Part shown: positions 7,201 through 8,023 of the stretch, one piece after another
Numbering within the stretch: position 1 is the stretch's first letter
How the letters are laid out: each line of letters begins with the position of its first letter
NCBI GenBank assembly: GCA_017430155.1
Contig: JAFRNO010000485.1
Location: 1-8,023 of the forward strand
Direction of reading: 5' to 3'
Length of the DNA stretch: 8,023 bases
Origin: Kiritimatiellia bacterium
GTDB taxonomy: Bacteria > Verrucomicrobiota > Kiritimatiellia > RFP12 > UBA1067
The notes under the pieces: model-generated
Database searches by the model: none
Seen by the model: the letters and a program-made list of their open reading frames with translations, nothing else
Told to the model about the DNA's origin: nothing
Translations under genes and position numbers: made by a program

Positions 7201-7393
7201 GAGCGTGGCGAAGGAAGACGGGCAGCTCACGCCCGTCACCCGCTACACCGTGGAGCGTCTCGTGAACGGCGCGTGGACGGACGCGACATGGCATGACGGC
7301 GCCTCGTACACCTACGTGGAAGGGACGGAGCCGGAGTCGGTCCGCCTCACGTGGCATGGCCGTCCCGAAGGCGCCGTAATCCTCGTTCGCTAG
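4229..7393 (+). CDS. Secreted protein of three tandem LamG-like modules, 1054 residues
   Basis: The start is ATG 4229 by binding site and promoter. Residues 1-32 look like a long Sec signal peptide: KKLAKAARE, then hydrophobic GAVVLMVATSATLPLLA. The rest is three homologous modules of about 335-350 residues, at roughly 45-391, 392-724 and 725-1054. Each opens with W-x-[F/Y]-D-G-I-x-N-[V/I]-G (W56, W406, W741). Each then has a LamG/concanavalin-like jelly roll ending in the typical [R/K]-[V/A]-L-T-x-E-E-[L/I] helix (starting at residues 272, 611 and 938), as in the Laminin_G_3 family. Each finishes with a segment of about 100 residues containing G-Y-T-x-E-T-W or R-Y-T-V-E-R and then VRLTW, which looks like a small beta-sandwich. 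A block F-F-x-G-x-T-P-P-x-x-G-x-G-F-K-Q is kept in all three. LamG folds usually bind carbohydrate or protein ligands outside the cell; the ligand is unknown and no catalytic residues were recognised. It ends GAVILVR, like the two preceding proteins. It is probably co-transcribed with the phosphoesterase gene 22 nt downstream. Confidence 0.85.
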   Translation: MTELDKKLAKAARECGAVVLMVATSATLPLLAGVKYWDNPAFRAFDVGDYASGAVWHFDGIRNVGANQPHSTTATTWKNIGSSGSSNDVWIRYRNAAGNGWANSSAPASLGVVDGRNLGSWTENGFVLTGDSEWRTGSGSISTGTDYTLQMVVEATVIGQAVNFPYFMSVNASVFAFNMDKAAYKLNWTTQSTSGPYPFMSGTAFSYITAIINSSDNTATFFDGTTPPTSGNGFKQYDSVIGRNETGYCIGGSTSAGNCMAGTIHAYRYYKRVLTHEELMWNRVVDEARFFGRRAPLPATNVVVTANWPRVGGFQPNGHYYVDSGDFTITAPASTNIYGRAYTCTGYTLETWDDATGTWSAPVSSDSRSYTFTYPSAKVRLTWQWTAGDGLVTYDLDDYVWDGLVWFYDGIRNVGRNRPHDTTSLDWKNLGSSGAYNDLFLQRSNAAGTSWLTAGSLDIADGWDPGRWTDDGFTFIGKSRFRSVVPVAFGTSYTFQAFVRASSGYMLSARAVDCSIFVASDGSLRWNIQTNETPPRIAGALPHTGYVTAILDDTDLTAKFFDGITPPAEGVGFKQFDSLDLFSDTAYSIGGAYDPPTGLNGTIKFFRYYDRVLTDEELAWNRQVDNYRYFGPPVTNVIVATTNPNLHGNEAEGAYEVVGSHTFTAPATLTAKGITYTNDGYTVETWDGSAWTACAAHAGTSYVYTTAAGKVRLTWKWKATHGLRTAADYAFDDYSQAGLIWNYDGILNIGVEKSHSTNTTTWVNLGSAGAICNLVRYKMAEGDLGEWKDDGYEFRGYTRFRAGSAVVGPVKGHTMQILLDADVNSQGKDSTYAASVMWDAMSIGLCKSTSKPLFWFTQSQNRLLVDDSTSYDYATALFDYDAKTAAFFSGTTPPTSGIGFKQFSSVTARNTTGYGLGCTSTASDALTGIVKMFRCYDRALTQEEIVRNRNADAARYYGALATTNVLVAAGGGVQAETGACKVEGSWTFTATSVAKEDGQLTPVTRYTVERLVNGAWTDATWHDGASYTYVEGTEPESVRLTWHGRPEGAVILVR
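4361..7390 (+). repeat. Triplicated ~1-kb coding module
   Basis: The three modules begin near 4361, 5402 and 6401. Landmark tryptophan codons at 4394, 5444 and 6449 are 1050 and 1005 bp apart. The copies are diverged in sequence but collinear throughout, so they are old internal duplications and not recent DNA repeats. Module 3 is the shortest in its LamG part, lacking residues matching the NAAG stretch near the start of modules 1 and 2. Confidence 0.8.
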
Positions 7394-7405
7394 ATAAACG
7401 ACAAC

Positions 7406-7409
7406 GGAG
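7406..7409 (+). promoter_or_regulatory. Ribosome binding site GGAG for the phosphoesterase
   Basis: GGAG lies 6 nt before ATG 7416, in the 22-nt gap after the LamG-like gene. There is no room for a separate promoter or terminator in the gap, which supports translation from a shared mRNA. Confidence 0.65.
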
Positions 7410-7415
7410 ATAAAA

Positions 7416-8023
7416 ATGAAAAGACGCGAATTCCTGAGACTTGGAACTGTGGCGGCGGCGCTGCCGGCCGTGCGGTCGTTTGGCGCAGCGGCGGGCGGTA
7501 GCCTGCCGCCGTGGGCTGAGGCGAAGATCGACGAGGCCGTGGCCCGGTTCCGCGCGTGGAAGGGGAAGGACGAGGTGGTGTCGTTCACGTTCGTGACGGA
7601 CGTCCATTCCCATCTGCTGGAAATCGCGTCCAAGCCGGACTTCTCCAATTCGCGTTACCACGTACTCTTCGCGCAGGCCGTGGCGGACCGCGCGGAATGC
7701 GATTTCCTCGTGGACGGCGGCGACCACGACTACGACAACGGCAACCCCTCGCCGGAGAACGCCCTGAAACGCATGGCCGTGACCAAGCACGTCTACGAGG
7801 GCTACACGGCCAAGCCCGTGCTCTTCTGCCTCGGCAACCACGACCACGGTTCGTACCCGGCCGACAAGAAGTCCTCGCGCCCCATCTCCTCGGCGCTCTT
7901 CGGCGACACCTTCAACGGCCTGGCGGAGACGCACGGGTTCAAGCTCGTGTTCGGCGAGAACAAGTCCTGGGGTTACTTCGACGTGCCCGGCAAGAAGTTC
8001 CGCGCAATCTTCTGCAACACGTC
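7416..8023 (+). CDS. Tat-exported calcineurin-like metallophosphoesterase, 3'-truncated
   Basis: The gene runs off the window; 202 codons are visible and no stop is reached. The N-terminus MKRREFLRLG followed by an alanine-rich hydrophobic stretch to about residue 26 is a twin-arginine (Tat) signal of the R-R-x-F-L type, implying export of a folded, metal-loaded enzyme. The metal-binding motifs of the calcineurin-like phosphoesterase fold appear in order: D-x-H in TDVHSH (D62, H64), G-D in DGGDHDYDNG (G102, D103), and G-N-H-D in LGNHDHG (G140-D143). The second motif departs from the common G-D-x-x-D spacing, with aspartates at 105 and 107. The later histidine motifs would lie beyond the window. 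The family hydrolyses phosphomono- or phosphodiesters with a two-metal centre; the substrate here cannot be told. It sits 22 nt after the LamG-like gene and is probably its operon partner. Confidence 0.9.
   Translation, partial: MKRREFLRLGTVAAALPAVRSFGAAAGGSLPPWAEAKIDEAVARFRAWKGKDEVVSFTFVTDVHSHLLEIASKPDFSNSRYHVLFAQAVADRAECDFLVDGGDHDYDNGNPSPENALKRMAVTKHVYEGYTAKPVLFCLGNHDHGSYPADKKSSRPISSALFGDTFNGLAETHGFKLVFGENKSWGYFDVPGKKFRAIFCNT

Overview
This GC-rich window holds four genes, all on the + strand. It lies in a region devoted to secreted, repeat-built surface proteins. Most lysine, asparagine and glycine codons end in G or C. The content suggests an uncultured member of the Verrucomicrobiota/Kiritimatiellota/Lentisphaerota (PVC) side of the tree, possibly gut-associated. 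This rests on the combination of autotransporter-associated beta-strand repeats without a barrel, giant LamG-like proteins, a Tat-exported phosphoesterase and small hairpin-forming intergenic repeats. The taxonomic call is inference and only moderately secure.

Layout: (1) 2-976, the 3' part of a gene for a beta-helix-like protein with a clear autotransporter-associated repeat. (2) 977-1207, an intergenic region with 11-bp direct repeats, a two-hairpin element, a 7-bp tandem repeat and a good sigma70-type promoter. (3) 1208-3931, a complete 907-residue secreted paralogue of the first protein. (4) 3932-4228, an intergenic region with a second copy of the two-hairpin element, an AT-rich stretch with a perfect 10-bp inverted repeat, and an extended -10 promoter. 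(5) 4229-7393, a 1054-residue secreted protein made of three tandem modules of about 340 residues, each a LamG-like jelly roll followed by a small beta-sandwich-like segment. (6) 7416-8023, the 5' part of a Tat-signal metallophosphoesterase gene, 22 nt downstream and probably co-transcribed with the LamG gene.

The most interesting signal is a shared C-terminal tail, G-[T/A]-x-I-L-[L/V]-R-stop. It ends all three complete C-termini, although the third protein has a different architecture from the first two. The codons and stop codons differ, so the tail appears conserved as protein. It could be a terminal beta-strand or a C-terminal sorting signal for this lineage. The second signal is the paired two-hairpin element placed just after the stop codons of the two beta-repeat genes. 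No CRISPR array, tRNA, rRNA, transposase or defence system was seen.
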